DNA from: Stentor roeselii
Lineage: Eukaryota; Ciliophora; Heterotrichea; Heterotrichida; Stentoridae
Assembly (NCBI GenBank): GCA_006503475.1
Contig: RSEH01000124.1
Coordinates: 62,001 to 126,000 of the forward strand
Reading direction: 5' to 3'
DNA length: 64,000 nucleotides
Of this stretch, positions 20,569 to 30,308 are shown piece by piece. The notes under the pieces were generated by a model. The model had not been told where the DNA came from. It saw only the letters and a program-made list of their open reading frames with translations, and did no database searches. Both the position numbers and the translations under genes were made by a program. Positions within the stretch are counted from its first letter, which is position 1; every line of letters starts with the position of its first letter.

Positions 20569-20829
20569 TCACAAAGAAAGTCCAAAAACACAGTTCTTAA
20601 CAAAAATCATCGACAAAAAAGGATGTTGATTCGAGATTTCTGAGTACTTCGAAGATCTCATCAATGACTTTTTTTTGCTATCAATGCTTTTTCTTAACTC
20701 ATCAAGAGCATTTTCCATTTCATCTAAAGTTTTTTCAATATTGCAGTCTCCAGATTTCTGATTCACTAAGTCAAAGTCAGTCCCAGCATTCTCGATTTTA
20801 GAGACATTATGAAAAATGCAGCTGTTCAT
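20569..20829 (-). CDS. Small hypothetical protein (86 aa)
   Basis: An ATG-started ORF of 86 codons lies 22 bp downstream of the ABHD gene on the same strand. It contains a short amphipathic coiled segment (EKTLDEMENALDELRKSIDS) and a hydrophobic end. No family is recognised. It is supported mainly by charge pattern and by fitting the tight gene spacing here. Confidence 0.45.
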   Translation of the reverse strand: MNSCIFHNVSKIENAGTDFDLVNQKSGDCNIEKTLDEMENALDELRKSIDSKKKSLMRSSKYSEISNQHPFLSMIFVKNCVFGLSL

Positions 20830-20851
20830 AATTAAGACTTTTTATTAGACC

Positions 20852-21841
20852 TTAATCATCTAAATCATCAACAGCTTGGATTATGTTCTCAGCTAGTCCA
20901 TGAGGGTTGTCCCAATACATGTGATGGTCACTTCCATGCAAAGTGTAAATTAAAACTTTTCCTTCACTTTTTTCTTTCACGACGTGAGCCCCGTCTGGTC
21001 TTACCCAGTCACGGTCTCCAAAGCAGAAGGCCATGGGAACTTTTAATTCATGGATTCGATTTACTAGGGGATTTCTAGCCCAACTTCCAGGACTCAATAA
21101 AATGATGATAGCATATTCACCAGATCCAGGTAACGACGAAAGTTGCTCTAAATAAGAAATAATAAGTTTAGTCTCATCCTCAGTGATACCCATAATCCGA
21201 TGACCAAACATCATCTGCATGAAATTATGTCCCCAGGGTCCTAAAAGCCTGAAAATGTGGAGTGGTGTAATATTTCTCACCCAAAACCACATCGTAACCC
21301 TCTCTCGAAGCCTAAAGTCCCAGGTGCCTTTGAGTTCTTTCACAAAGTCGTAATTTTTAGGAGCTTCTGGAATTCCTACTGAACTCAAAAATAAAAGCTT
21401 TTCTACATGTTCTGAGTGCCTCAAAGTGTAACAACCTGCTATGTATCCTCCGAATGAATGACCTGCTAGAACGAATTTTGATAGGTTGAAGTGAATACGT
21501 AAACGCTCGATAGGTTCTACAAAGAAGACTTCAGCTTCTTCATGTGTCTTTGGAGTGAATGTTGGACGGGTTGAACGGCCCATGCCTAGGTGGTCAACGA
21601 AATAAATGCGAAATCTAGCCGTCAACTGTTTAACCACCTTAAAAAATATCATTCCTGCCCCTCCAAATCCATGAAGCACAACCAAGGGAGGTTTTGACTC
21701 ATCTCCACAAGTCAAGCAATAAAGGTAGTTACAAGGGTCAACCATAACCTTATGTTTCTTAAACTCCACTCCAGATGCATCAATGAGTTTATTTTCAATC
21801 TCTTCCAGCTTAGATGGGTTGAACAAAGCCCATTTGCCCAT
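20852..21841 (-). CDS. Alpha/beta hydrolase, ABHD4/ABHD5 (CGI-58) type lipase/acyltransferase
   Basis: This 329-residue alpha/beta hydrolase has the oxyanion HGFGGAG (about 58-63), the nucleophile elbow GHSFGG with Ser near 129, the acid region FGDRDW, and HHMYWD near the C-terminus, which keeps both the catalytic His and the HX4D acyltransferase motif. ABHD4/5 and plant At4g24160-like enzymes share this set and act as phospholipase or lysophosphatidic acid acyltransferase on membranes or lipid droplets. Because the Ser is present, it is more like ABHD4 or the plant enzyme than ABHD5, which lacks the nucleophile. Confidence 0.9.
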   Translation of the reverse strand: MGKWALFNPSKLEEIENKLIDASGVEFKKHKVMVDPCNYLYCLTCGDESKPPLVVLHGFGGAGMIFFKVVKQLTARFRIYFVDHLGMGRSTRPTFTPKTHEEAEVFFVEPIERLRIHFNLSKFVLAGHSFGGYIAGCYTLRHSEHVEKLLFLSSVGIPEAPKNYDFVKELKGTWDFRLRERVTMWFWVRNITPLHIFRLLGPWGHNFMQMMFGHRIMGITEDETKLIISYLEQLSSLPGSGEYAIIILLSPGSWARNPLVNRIHELKVPMAFCFGDRDWVRPDGAHVVKEKSEGKVLIYTLHGSDHHMYWDNPHGLAENIIQAVDDLDD

Positions 21842-21906
21842 TTTTATTCTACTGGATTAAAAACCTAAACTCCTTCATAAAAATCTCATAAATTTCTAAA
21901 GTCTCA

Positions 21907-22899
21907 TCAAAACAAATCAACAGCTTCTTGCACTTTAAAATTCTTCCTTCCCTTAATAACACTTTCTAAAATATCATTTCTTCCCCTAGAAGCACTATAA
22001 AGTGAGCTCAAAGGGCTGATTTTTTCAATATAATTCGAGTAAAAAGTAACAGCTTTTCTATCATTTTTCACTTTCTTATTCTTTTTCACAATTTCATTTT
22101 TCGGGCTTTCAAGTTGGAATCTTTTTTTCAATATTTTTTCACTGAAATTTTTTTCCAGTTTCCTGATGTTGAAATTTTCCCTGTCAATCATTTTGACCTG
22201 TTTTTTCCTTAAAAGTCTTGGAGAGACCCTGAATTCAGCAGGGGTTTTCAAGACTTTAGGTAAACTTTCTTTTTCTTTAAGGGCCTGAACCATCCAAGGT
22301 GCAAGATAATGTTTTTTCTGCCCGACATGAATTTTACTGAATAAATTAACCCGATCACTCCAGCTTGTTTCTTCACAAGCCATGAGTATCTGTGTTGCGA
22401 GATGACAATACTCGCTGGCAAGTCTGCTTTTGGTCTGACTATCAATTAACTCAAAGATTCCATCATAAAACTCTGCAAAAGTAAGACAACTGCCGCCTGA
22501 GAAGTCAATCAACAAGTCAGTCTTTACCATTTGGTCCAGTTGTCCAAAGTCAAACAGGTCTTTGGACAGTCTCAAGTATAAAACTTTTAATAAAGCCTGA
22601 TAAACCTTTTCAGAGATACCTGGTAAGTGAAAAGGGTTCACATTTTGCCAGAGTTTTTGAAGGTTTTTTAGAAGTTTTGGATTTTTTCTGATTAACAGTC
22701 GTTTTTCTAGAGAGATTAATGAATAGATCTCGCTGGTTTTTAAGTCTCGTGAAATTTGGACTAGGTTGGGTGCAAGGAAAGTGATGGAATCTTGGATTGC
22801 CTCGGGATTTGATGAGAATTTCCATTTTTTACTGTTTCGCCGGAGGGGTGAGTAGTCTCTTGAAAGCATTTTGGCTTCTTCGAGGATCTCGTGCTCCAT
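21907..22899 (-). CDS. Ciliate protein of unknown function (330 aa)
   Basis: The central part (about residues 50-210) is a compact helical region with conserved-looking stretches (GGSCLTFAEFYDGIFELIDSQ). The flanks are basic, with a Lys-rich C-terminal half (KKNKKVKNDRKAV). No catalytic motif, signal peptide or transmembrane segment is seen. Composition resembles axonemal or cytoskeletal proteins of ciliates, but that is only an impression. Confidence 0.6.
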   Translation of the reverse strand: MEHEILEEAKMLSRDYSPLRRNSKKWKFSSNPEAIQDSITFLAPNLVQISRDLKTSEIYSLISLEKRLLIRKNPKLLKNLQKLWQNVNPFHLPGISEKVYQALLKVLYLRLSKDLFDFGQLDQMVKTDLLIDFSGGSCLTFAEFYDGIFELIDSQTKSRLASEYCHLATQILMACEETSWSDRVNLFSKIHVGQKKHYLAPWMVQALKEKESLPKVLKTPAEFRVSPRLLRKKQVKMIDRENFNIRKLEKNFSEKILKKRFQLESPKNEIVKKNKKVKNDRKAVTFYSNYIEKISPLSSLYSASRGRNDILESVIKGRKNFKVQEAVDLF

Positions 22900-23036
22900 A
22901 TTCGAGATTTTAAGAGGATGAAGATAAGAATACTTGGAAAGAGAAATTTTGGAATTTTGTGATGATGAAGGATTGTTTTGAGGAAAGATTGTTTTTTTTG
23001 AAAGGGTGAATAACCTGATTATTAAATAATTAAAGA

Positions 23037-23276
23037 CTAGTCTTCAGTCGGTTCTTCTTTTTTTTGATTGAAGGAGTCTGGGTTTTCATCCTGTTCTTCA
23101 GAATTTCTTAATATCTTGTAAGTTGCGATGGAGGCAGCAAGAGAGACTTCGAGTACCTAGTTAGTCCTTACAGTCCAGATCCCATCTGCAATGTCTTTGA
23201 CCATCCCTTCTCTTTCAAAGACCTGAATAAGTTCATCAGGCTCATCAAAAGCTTCACAATAATGAGAGTTTCCCAT
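23037..23276 (-). CDS. Small MGNS myristoylation-type protein with one 15-nt intron
   Basis: This gene is too short and too interrupted for simple ORF calling. From ATG at 23276 the frame meets a TAG that lies inside a 15-nt intron (23157-23171). After splicing the protein is 74 residues, starting MGNSHYCEAFDE and ending in an acidic/basic tail EEPTED before TAG at 23037. MGNS is an N-myristoylation signal. The middle (LEVSLAASIATYKIL) is a short hydrophobic helix. Function is unknown. Confidence 0.65.
23157..23171 (-). other. 15-nt spliceosomal intron
   Basis: On the minus strand it reads GTAAGGACTAACTAG, with GTAAG start, CTAAC branch-like element, A at position 10 and TAG end. It closely matches the intron of the GPCR-PIPK gene. 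Removal restores an open frame across a TAG. Confidence 0.8.
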
Positions 23277-23435
23277 TTACAATAAAATGTTTAAAACATT
23301 AGAAGAACCTCTATAAAAAAATCCTAAAAACACTTAAAACATTAAAAAAAATCAATATTAACAAGAAAATTATCTGAATACTAAAGACAGAAGATTTATT
23401 AATACTCAACTATTAGGACTTTTTGATATTTTTAC

Positions 23436-24947
23436 TCATCCAGCCTTTTTGATCACTTTTTTGATTGAGTCACTTCTAACCTTACCTCCATGTAAGATCC
23501 AAGGATGCATAAGTCCTTCAGTCGGCTTCATCCTTTTCTCCGGGTCCCAATCAAAGCACTTTTTGACGAAATCAATCAAATCAGCACAATTCGTTTTAAC
23601 ACCAGCTTCCAAATTAAACCCAGCAACAATAGCTTGACTTCCATTAGAAAACTTATCAAATTTGAGATTTCCACCTTCAAAAAACAAGTGTTTTCTAGTA
23701 GCAGTCTTCAACACCTCAGCAGGAGGAAGGCCTAAAAATGAAATAATATACAAAAGCTGGTCTTTTTCACATTCTCCAGGCCACAAGGGCTGCCCATTGA
23801 CAAGCTCAACAATAATACACCCGAGACTCCACATATCAATCGCACAGGTATAAGCAATTCCTAACATTATCTCAGGCGCCCTGTAAAACCTGCTCTGAAT
23901 ATAAGTATGAAGTCTTTCATTCACAAAACAAGAAGATCCAAAATCAATCAACTTCACATCAGCCTTCTTCGGGTTCACCAATAAAACATTTTCAGGTTTC
24001 ACGTCACAATGAACCACTCCGAGACTTGTAGTAAATTCTAAAGCGTTCAAAATTTGTTTTGCGAAGTTTTTAATTAAATTTTCAGAAATACCTGAAAAAT
24101 TGTTGAGTCTTAGAAAATCGTAGAGGTTTAAAGAGACTAGCTCGAAAGTGATGCAGACGTGGTTTCGGAATGAAAAATAGTTTTTCATGCGGATTATGTT
24201 TTTTTTGTTTTCTGGGTCGCATTCACGGAGACGGTGAAGGACTTTTACCTCGACTGTTGCTTGTTGGTGGAATTTTGGCTTGTTTTTTATTACTTTTAAA
24301 GCAACTTTTTCTTTTTTTTTGTGGTCGAAACATTCGCAGACCTGACCGAAACTTCCTTTGCCTAGAAGACTTAGAATTTCGTAACGGTAGGCGATGTGGT
24401 CGTTTTTTACTAGCAGGTAGTCAGTGTGGTTGTCATCATACCCAAAGTTATCTTTATCCCCTTTCGGAATGAGTTTATTCGAGATGGTTCCAACAAAGTA
24501 AATCTCACTATACTTCAATATTTCTCCTTGCTCATAATTATTCAACTCATGCTTCAAAAGATTCAAAGCCCTCGCCGGTTTCAAAGGAAATTCAATTTTT
24601 TCAATTCCAAGTTGATTACTTTTAGGAGAAGCCGAAAAGTTCAAAGTGCGATTCGAGCTATTCCTAAAAAACCTTGACGAGCTTTTCCTCATATTCATCG
24701 AAGGAGAGTTCATCTTAAAAGAAGTGCTTTTCGGAGTATTTTGAGTGGAAGGTAACTTGCCATAGGCCATGCTGAAGTTATTCCTATTAGGAGCATCGAG
24801 GGTAATTTTTAAAAAGCTTCTACGAGGTTTGATCCTTGACTGATTCCCTCTCGAAGAGCTCCTAACGACTACTTTTTTTGACTTAGGCGAAAGTTTTTCT
24901 TGTGTAAGGTTCTGAGACTTTGGAATTGATTCAAATGAAGAAAGCAT
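23436..24947 (-). CDS. DYRK-family dual-specificity protein kinase
   Basis: The 503-residue protein has a Ser/basic-rich N-terminus (about 1-125), then a DYRK-type linker and kinase domain: YEILSLLGKGSFGQVCECFDH, AxK as VALKVIK, HCDVKPENVLL catalytic loop, LIDFGSSC, and YIQSRFYRAPE, where YxY/F autophosphorylation and the SRFYRAPE motif are diagnostic of DYRKs. DYRKs autophosphorylate the activation-loop Tyr during translation and then act on Ser/Thr. The subfamily is close to DYRK2/Pom1-like by N-terminal layout, which is not certain. Confidence 0.92.
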   Translation of the reverse strand: MLSSFESIPKSQNLTQEKLSPKSKKVVVRSSSRGNQSRIKPRRSFLKITLDAPNRNNFSMAYGKLPSTQNTPKSTSFKMNSPSMNMRKSSSRFFRNSSNRTLNFSASPKSNQLGIEKIEFPLKPARALNLLKHELNNYEQGEILKYSEIYFVGTISNKLIPKGDKDNFGYDDNHTDYLLVKNDHIAYRYEILSLLGKGSFGQVCECFDHKKKEKVALKVIKNKPKFHQQATVEVKVLHRLRECDPENKKNIIRMKNYFSFRNHVCITFELVSLNLYDFLRLNNFSGISENLIKNFAKQILNALEFTTSLGVVHCDVKPENVLLVNPKKADVKLIDFGSSCFVNERLHTYIQSRFYRAPEIMLGIAYTCAIDMWSLGCIIVELVNGQPLWPGECEKDQLLYIISFLGLPPAEVLKTATRKHLFFEGGNLKFDKFSNGSQAIVAGFNLEAGVKTNCADLIDFVKKCFDWDPEKRMKPTEGLMHPWILHGGKVRSDSIKKVIKKAG

Positions 24948-25057
24948 CAGAGAAATTTTTATGGAGGAATTTTTATTTAACAGTGTTAAAGAAAACAGTG
25001 AAAAATTGTTTTTGAGTGAAAATAACTTCTACAACACATGAATTACCTTAATTAACA

Positions 25058-25633
25058 TTACATCTCATGGAAAGCAACCAAGAGCAGATTTTTCAGTCTT
25101 TCTTCGTAGTCGACAAAGAGATGAGGAGTGCTGTCATCAGAATGAACTGATTTGCACGAGTTTCTTTTACTTTCACTTCTCAAGTCAGTTAAAACACAGA
25201 TATTCGGGTACCGTCTGGACCGTTTAACCTGTGTGACTTCCAAAAGCGACTCTTGAGGACTTCCAGGTCTTTCCTTCGAAGAACTTCTATTTTTCCCTAA
25301 GTCCTCGTCACAATCTTCAAGAATCCGAGAAGTACTGTTCAATGATCCCGAGTTCACCGAATCTAAAACAAAGCTATCTTCACTTCTTTCCTCTCCAATC
25401 ATGCTCATTTCATCGAACTCTCGACTGACTTCGAATTTTCCATCTCGGAACCTTCCAGGTTTTAATCTTTTTCCGAATTCTTCAGGATTTTCAAGGTTTT
25501 GAATAAAGTCAAATGTTGGCTTCTGAGCTTTGACTTGAGTTTGTTGAACTTTTTCTTGAAAAGTTGAAATTTCTGAGTTTTTTGGTTTTTTTTTGTACTT
25601 TGTTCTGGTGACCAGTGAATTATTTTGAGCCAT
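25058..25633 (-). CDS. Unknown 191-aa charged, disordered protein
   Basis: The ATG-started frame encodes a Ser/Glu/Lys-rich protein without hydrophobic core, with motifs such as RPGSPQES and KRSRRYPNICVLTDLRSE, and a short hydrophobic end (LLLVAFHEM). It sits 62 bp downstream of the Dopey-like gene on the same strand. It is likely intrinsically disordered; no family is recognised. Confidence 0.55.
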   Translation of the reverse strand: MAQNNSLVTRTKYKKKPKNSEISTFQEKVQQTQVKAQKPTFDFIQNLENPEEFGKRLKPGRFRDGKFEVSREFDEMSMIGEERSEDSFVLDSVNSGSLNSTSRILEDCDEDLGKNRSSSKERPGSPQESLLEVTQVKRSRRYPNICVLTDLRSESKRNSCKSVHSDDSTPHLFVDYEERLKNLLLVAFHEM

Positions 25634-25695
25634 GTCGGATTTTCTATCTAATAAGACATTTAAAGGTTAATTCTAAGAAAATTATTTAATTATGA

Positions 25696-28600
25696 TTAGG
25701 CTAAGGACTTCACCCGAATGAACTCGCTTTCAATTCGACTTGCCAAGTCAGCAGGGTTGAACTCGCTTGGACTGTATGAAAAAGTGTTGAATGACGAGAT
25801 TAAAGCTTTTTCTGCTTGTTTCAGTTCGGTTAAAGAAAAACTTGAAGAAAGATGTAAGATGAGCCTGGAGGTCTTTCTTGGTTCAGTCGTGAAAGATGCA
25901 GGTTTATTGAAAAAAGGAATTTGGGTCAGTAGTGGAAAGTCAAGAAATACGAGAATTTCTAGCAAAAATAATAAACTGCAAAGAAGTTGGGTATCTGGAA
26001 AAACTTGCATTTCTAAGTACTTCACTAGAAGACCTGGCCAAAAAATCTGCAGGATTTCAAAGAAAGTGTCAGAAGATAATCGCACACTCAGGACCATCAA
26101 GTTCAAAATAGCGATTGGTGCGAAGTTATCGATTTTTATAATTTCTTGAATGTTACTCTTGATGGTCTCCAGCACGAAGGGACTTATGTAGTCTTCAACG
26201 TCGCCGGTATAGAGTAAAAGACTTGTCACGAAGCAGAGTCTCGCTATTTCTTGTGAATAAGTCGCTGTTTTCTTCTTTATTTCGAAATTCGCTCGGAAGT
26301 CAGTGAATAACTTGCTGTGACCCGAGCATTGATTTAATACTTCACACCAACTGAAACAAACAGAAGGGTTTTTCTCGAAAACTTCAAGTAAAAACTCGTT
26401 ATTTTTCACTAAACCCAGAAGACTTTCACGGAAATACTGAGTGTAAAGCACTTGATTTTTACTTAACTTGTTGAAAATAAGGAATAATGGAACACATGTT
26501 ACCTTTGAGCTCACTGAACTCTTTAAAAGCATTTGAAGCCAGGACTTTAACAAGGAAAATCGATCTTTTTCATTTGGCACTAAAAAACTTAAGAAATTTC
26601 CTCCATAGTCCTGCATCCATTGAGAAATTATTAAAATTTGCTCGTTGTTTTCAGTGATCTGTTGGAAGGAAGATGATAAATTTTTTTGAAATAGTTCAGA
26701 AAAAAATTTTAAGTAAAAAGGTTTAACGGTCTGGGAAAGTTTCTGGAAATTTAAAGTGTTGAGACTTTCTGAACGAAAAATCTTGTATAAAGAGTCAGTT
26801 ATTTGGAAAAAAGTGAAGGAAAGATTTGTTTGTTGAAGAATTGTTTCGATTTGAGGAATCGATGAGGAGACTATTTCGAGCTCGGATTGGTAAATTGTGC
26901 AGAATTTACATAAAAAGTTTAGGTACAAAGAGTGAAGTTTAGGAGGATTTATTCTTTTTAAATGATTTGATGTACCTGCTATGATTTTGTCTAGAGTTAT
27001 CTGGAAAAAGGGAAGGTACTTCAAAAGACCGTCTATTTCTTCTGGTTTTGATTTGGTATTGTAAAGGTTTGACCATAACTGAATCAAACCTTCAGCAGTC
27101 GAAGTGTTTTTAGATAACAAAACAGCGACTTCTAATAAAACATGAAGAAAAGATGCATGACTTTTTTCTGAAGCAATCAAAACATCGATTAAGTTCGGGT
27201 TGTCTAAAATAAACCAGTTAATAACCCAGTCATTTTGAATATTATCTTCAAGGCTCTTTAAAAATTCAACCATATAAAACGCGGTGTTAACATCAGGATA
27301 TTGAATAATCCCAGCTAACAACAACTTCACATAATACATCGGGGCAAGGTCCGGCAACTTAAAATTTATGTAAAAACTGTAAATTCCCCTGTAAAATTCA
27401 GTCATACTTCTCAATATTTTTATTGTTTTCTTACAATTTTCTGCATTTTTCTCCAGTTCTTCTCTTGCAAAATGGTACAAAGAACTTAACTTCGAGTTTT
27501 TTAAGAAATTTTCAAAATTTTTCCTTTCTTTCATGCAGATCTTAGAAAAATCAATGCAAATCAGGACTTTTATTATTAACACCTTGGAAGATTTAGGAAA
27601 ATCTGAGGAATTTAATGACTCATGAGCGAAGTCGAGAAGTTTTGTTGCTGATGACAGGTCTGTATGTCTTGCTGAGCTTTGAAGTAGGTAAAAAACTGTA
27701 AGGGCTGTATTTTTGAATGACTTGTAAAGGGCAAGGTACTGAAAAGAAATGCATAAAAGTAGGTCGAAATAGTTCAAAACTGAATTTTTTCCTTTTGAAA
27801 TCGCTTTTGACTTGGTTTTTATTGGCTGGCTAAGAAGTCCAGATCTCATCATCAGGCAAGTCTTGGGCGAAATAGAAAAAATTAAGATATTCACTGTTTT
27901 TTCCACTAAAATCACTGACTTCTTCGAAAGACCTGCGGAAAGATGATCAAGAAGTGAATCAAAATGATGTTCATAAAAAATCACAAGGTCTGAAAATAAA
28001 AGTTCTTTTAAACTTCCAAGGTAAGGCTCTAATGAATAGTCATATTCAACTTTTTCATGGATTTTTAATGAAAGCTTTTGAATGAAGTTCGAATTGCGGA
28101 GGTCTTGAACATGGAAAACAAAACAAAAATTCAAAAAGTTAATCAAAAGTAAGAAACCTTTTTTTGATTTCAGCATTTTTACTGCGAATTTTATCCAGTC
28201 CTCTGCATATAACGCGTAATACAGCAAAACAAGTTTAACTTTTTCATGAAATTCACTGAAATAATTATCCCAAAGCACCTGAAACACGTCATATTCAAGA
28301 GGAATCCTTAAATTCTGAGAAAGAATCATCAAACAATCAAGCATTTTATCACTTATTCGCGCGTTGTTCAAAGAAATTTTATTTACTTTCAATTTCGGGT
28401 TGATTTTCAAGACTTTCAAGTAAAACTCTCCAAAACTTTTCAGTTCTCCAATTGAAAATTTTTCCAGATTTTCTTGAAAAAACTGGAAAAAATTTCCAAG
28501 ATTTTCAGGAAAAACGTCGTTTAACAGGTTTTCACAGGTTTTGAAAAAAACAGTTGAAAGTTTGAAATTTTCAACGTTTTCGATGAGTTGATTTAAAAGT

Positions 28601-29742
28601 TGGACCATTAAGACTTTAGGAAGGCCGAGCATGTCCTTAACGACGTTGATTCCTTCAAAATAATCATCAAGGTCCTTTCTTCGAATAGCTTTAGGAAAGG
28701 TGTTTAAAAGACTTGAATAAAAAGTTTCGTATTGATCAAATTCAAAGATATTTTTAAAATAATTAAAAAATTCGATGTCATTTTTGCAGAATTTTCCAAT
28801 GTTTTTTATCAGGTCTTCCATGATTTTTTCATAAAAAGACTGGCTTAAAAAGTGATGTTCTTTATTCAGTTCTAAAATATTTTCAATAAACAACAAGTCG
28901 ATTTTTTTCGTTTTCTTCAAAATAACCTTCAAAGCAGAAGCCATGACCTTTGAAGCATATTCTTCATTGTCTTCAGGTAAAAACTTAGCAAGTCTCATCA
29001 ACACCCTGCTATGTTGAGTCTGTTCAACCAAATTCGCGAAAACAAAAATTTTAATCCGATGATTTTTCCTGTTTTTCAATGAAAAAATTTCATAAATCGC
29101 GTCAATCGCCGCACACTTGACATGAAGATCAAGAGAGCTGAGTCCAGTTAAAAAAGCATTTAAAATGATAGAATTTTCCAAATCAAACATCTCCAAACTT
29201 CTAACTTCCTTGAAGATTTCTCGAGAATCCGCCATTTGTTTAGTGCAGGCCACCCAGAAGCACTCCCTTGCCATTATCGGGTAGATTATCAGGACTTCTT
29301 CAATGATTTTCAAGTAAAAGTGCTTTAGTCCTTCAGGATTACTGAGCATTGCACAGAGAAGGCCGAGTATCAGGACTTTATCATCTTTATTCACTTTAAG
29401 GTATGTTGAAAGGACTTGAGAAAAGGCTTCAATGTCGACTTTTTCTACTTTTCTGCAGTGATAAAAAGTGCTGAAGGAGAGAAAAGATTGGATTTTTGAG
29501 TTTTCAGGTTTTATGTAAAGATTTTCAAGAGATATGAACACTTGACGGTGGACTAAAGAAACTGTTGGGGATAAGCAGAAGATTAAAAGCTTTGAAAGGC
29601 TTAGGTAGTGGGAGTAGGTGAATGATGAGCTTTCAACTATGCAGGAGTTGATTTCGTCGAGAAGTGTTTTTAGGTATTGCCATTCGTACCGGTTGTTGGA
29701 TAGAGTGTAGAATTTGTTTATGAGTTTCTCGATGTTTGACAT
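25696..29742 (-). CDS. Large HEAT-like protein, probably Dopey (DOP1) related
   Basis: The 1348-residue all-helical protein has N-terminal features resembling the Dopey domain: EWQYLKTLLDEINSCIVES with a following LSKLLIFCLSPTVSLVHRQVF, comparable to the WADLISSLGKLNKAL and CLHPALPSGVHLKAL region, then REIF…LEMF…LNAFLTGLSSLDLHVKCAAIDAIYEIF as HEAT-like helices. DOP1 proteins work with MON2 and a flippase at Golgi/endosome membranes. The similarity is judged by eye and is weak outside the N-terminus; a different HEAT-repeat scaffold is possible. Confidence 0.6.
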   Translation of the reverse strand: MSNIEKLINKFYTLSNNRYEWQYLKTLLDEINSCIVESSSFTYSHYLSLSKLLIFCLSPTVSLVHRQVFISLENLYIKPENSKIQSFLSFSTFYHCRKVEKVDIEAFSQVLSTYLKVNKDDKVLILGLLCAMLSNPEGLKHFYLKIIEEVLIIYPIMARECFWVACTKQMADSREIFKEVRSLEMFDLENSIILNAFLTGLSSLDLHVKCAAIDAIYEIFSLKNRKNHRIKIFVFANLVEQTQHSRVLMRLAKFLPEDNEEYASKVMASALKVILKKTKKIDLLFIENILELNKEHHFLSQSFYEKIMEDLIKNIGKFCKNDIEFFNYFKNIFEFDQYETFYSSLLNTFPKAIRRKDLDDYFEGINVVKDMLGLPKVLMVQLLNQLIENVENFKLSTVFFKTCENLLNDVFPENLGNFFQFFQENLEKFSIGELKSFGEFYLKVLKINPKLKVNKISLNNARISDKMLDCLMILSQNLRIPLEYDVFQVLWDNYFSEFHEKVKLVLLYYALYAEDWIKFAVKMLKSKKGFLLLINFLNFCFVFHVQDLRNSNFIQKLSLKIHEKVEYDYSLEPYLGSLKELLFSDLVIFYEHHFDSLLDHLSAGLSKKSVILVEKTVNILIFSISPKTCLMMRSGLLSQPIKTKSKAISKGKNSVLNYFDLLLCISFQYLALYKSFKNTALTVFYLLQSSARHTDLSSATKLLDFAHESLNSSDFPKSSKVLIIKVLICIDFSKICMKERKNFENFLKNSKLSSLYHFAREELEKNAENCKKTIKILRSMTEFYRGIYSFYINFKLPDLAPMYYVKLLLAGIIQYPDVNTAFYMVEFLKSLEDNIQNDWVINWFILDNPNLIDVLIASEKSHASFLHVLLEVAVLLSKNTSTAEGLIQLWSNLYNTKSKPEEIDGLLKYLPFFQITLDKIIAGTSNHLKRINPPKLHSLYLNFLCKFCTIYQSELEIVSSSIPQIETILQQTNLSFTFFQITDSLYKIFRSESLNTLNFQKLSQTVKPFYLKFFSELFQKNLSSSFQQITENNEQILIISQWMQDYGGNFLSFLVPNEKDRFSLLKSWLQMLLKSSVSSKVTCVPLFLIFNKLSKNQVLYTQYFRESLLGLVKNNEFLLEVFEKNPSVCFSWCEVLNQCSGHSKLFTDFRANFEIKKKTATYSQEIARLCFVTSLLLYTGDVEDYISPFVLETIKSNIQEIIKIDNFAPIAILNLMVLSVRLSSDTFFEILQIFWPGLLVKYLEMQVFPDTQLLCSLLFLLEILVFLDFPLLTQIPFFNKPASFTTEPRKTSRLILHLSSSFSLTELKQAEKALISSFNTFSYSPSEFNPADLASRIESEFIRVKSLA

Positions 29743-30308
29743 ATTATACTGTTTTGATCAAGTGAAGAGATTTGATTTCATTTATTTTGGAGATTTTAGA
29801 GGTGAGTTGAATTGTTGTGATTGGAGATTGATGGATTTTTTTAAATATAAGACTTTTTGATTAATTAGTTTAGTGAAACTTGGACTTATTTAAGTATTAG
29901 GATTCCTATCAGTATTTGAAATAATAAACTAACGTTTTTTTTATAATCTGAAAAAGCTCGTGAATAACCTTTTATCCAGTATGTTATTTAAGTTGGAAGT
30001 AATCTTAAAAATTTAAATAATAAAATTTTTTTCTTCTGATTTCAATCCATGCAGAGAAATACTAACAACTCAACCTAAACATTAAAAAATTCCCTTCCCT
30101 TGCTCATTCCATTAAGTAATATTTCTATATACCTATAGTTTCATTATCAAAATAACCAAGACTACCAAAATTTCCAAAACATAACAAAAACCAATTTAAA
30201 TAACATCCAAACCTCCATAAATTCTAAAAAAAGCCACTTTCCTCATCTACCCACAAACATCACCAACTTTAAAAACAACCAGTTTTCAACAATCTAAAAT
30301 ATTATATC
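29743..30308. promoter_or_regulatory. Divergent intergenic region, 566 bp
   Basis: It lies between start codons of divergent genes, is AT-rich without ORFs, and has a TATA-like stretch just before both ATGs. No specific regulatory site is recognised. Confidence 0.35.
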
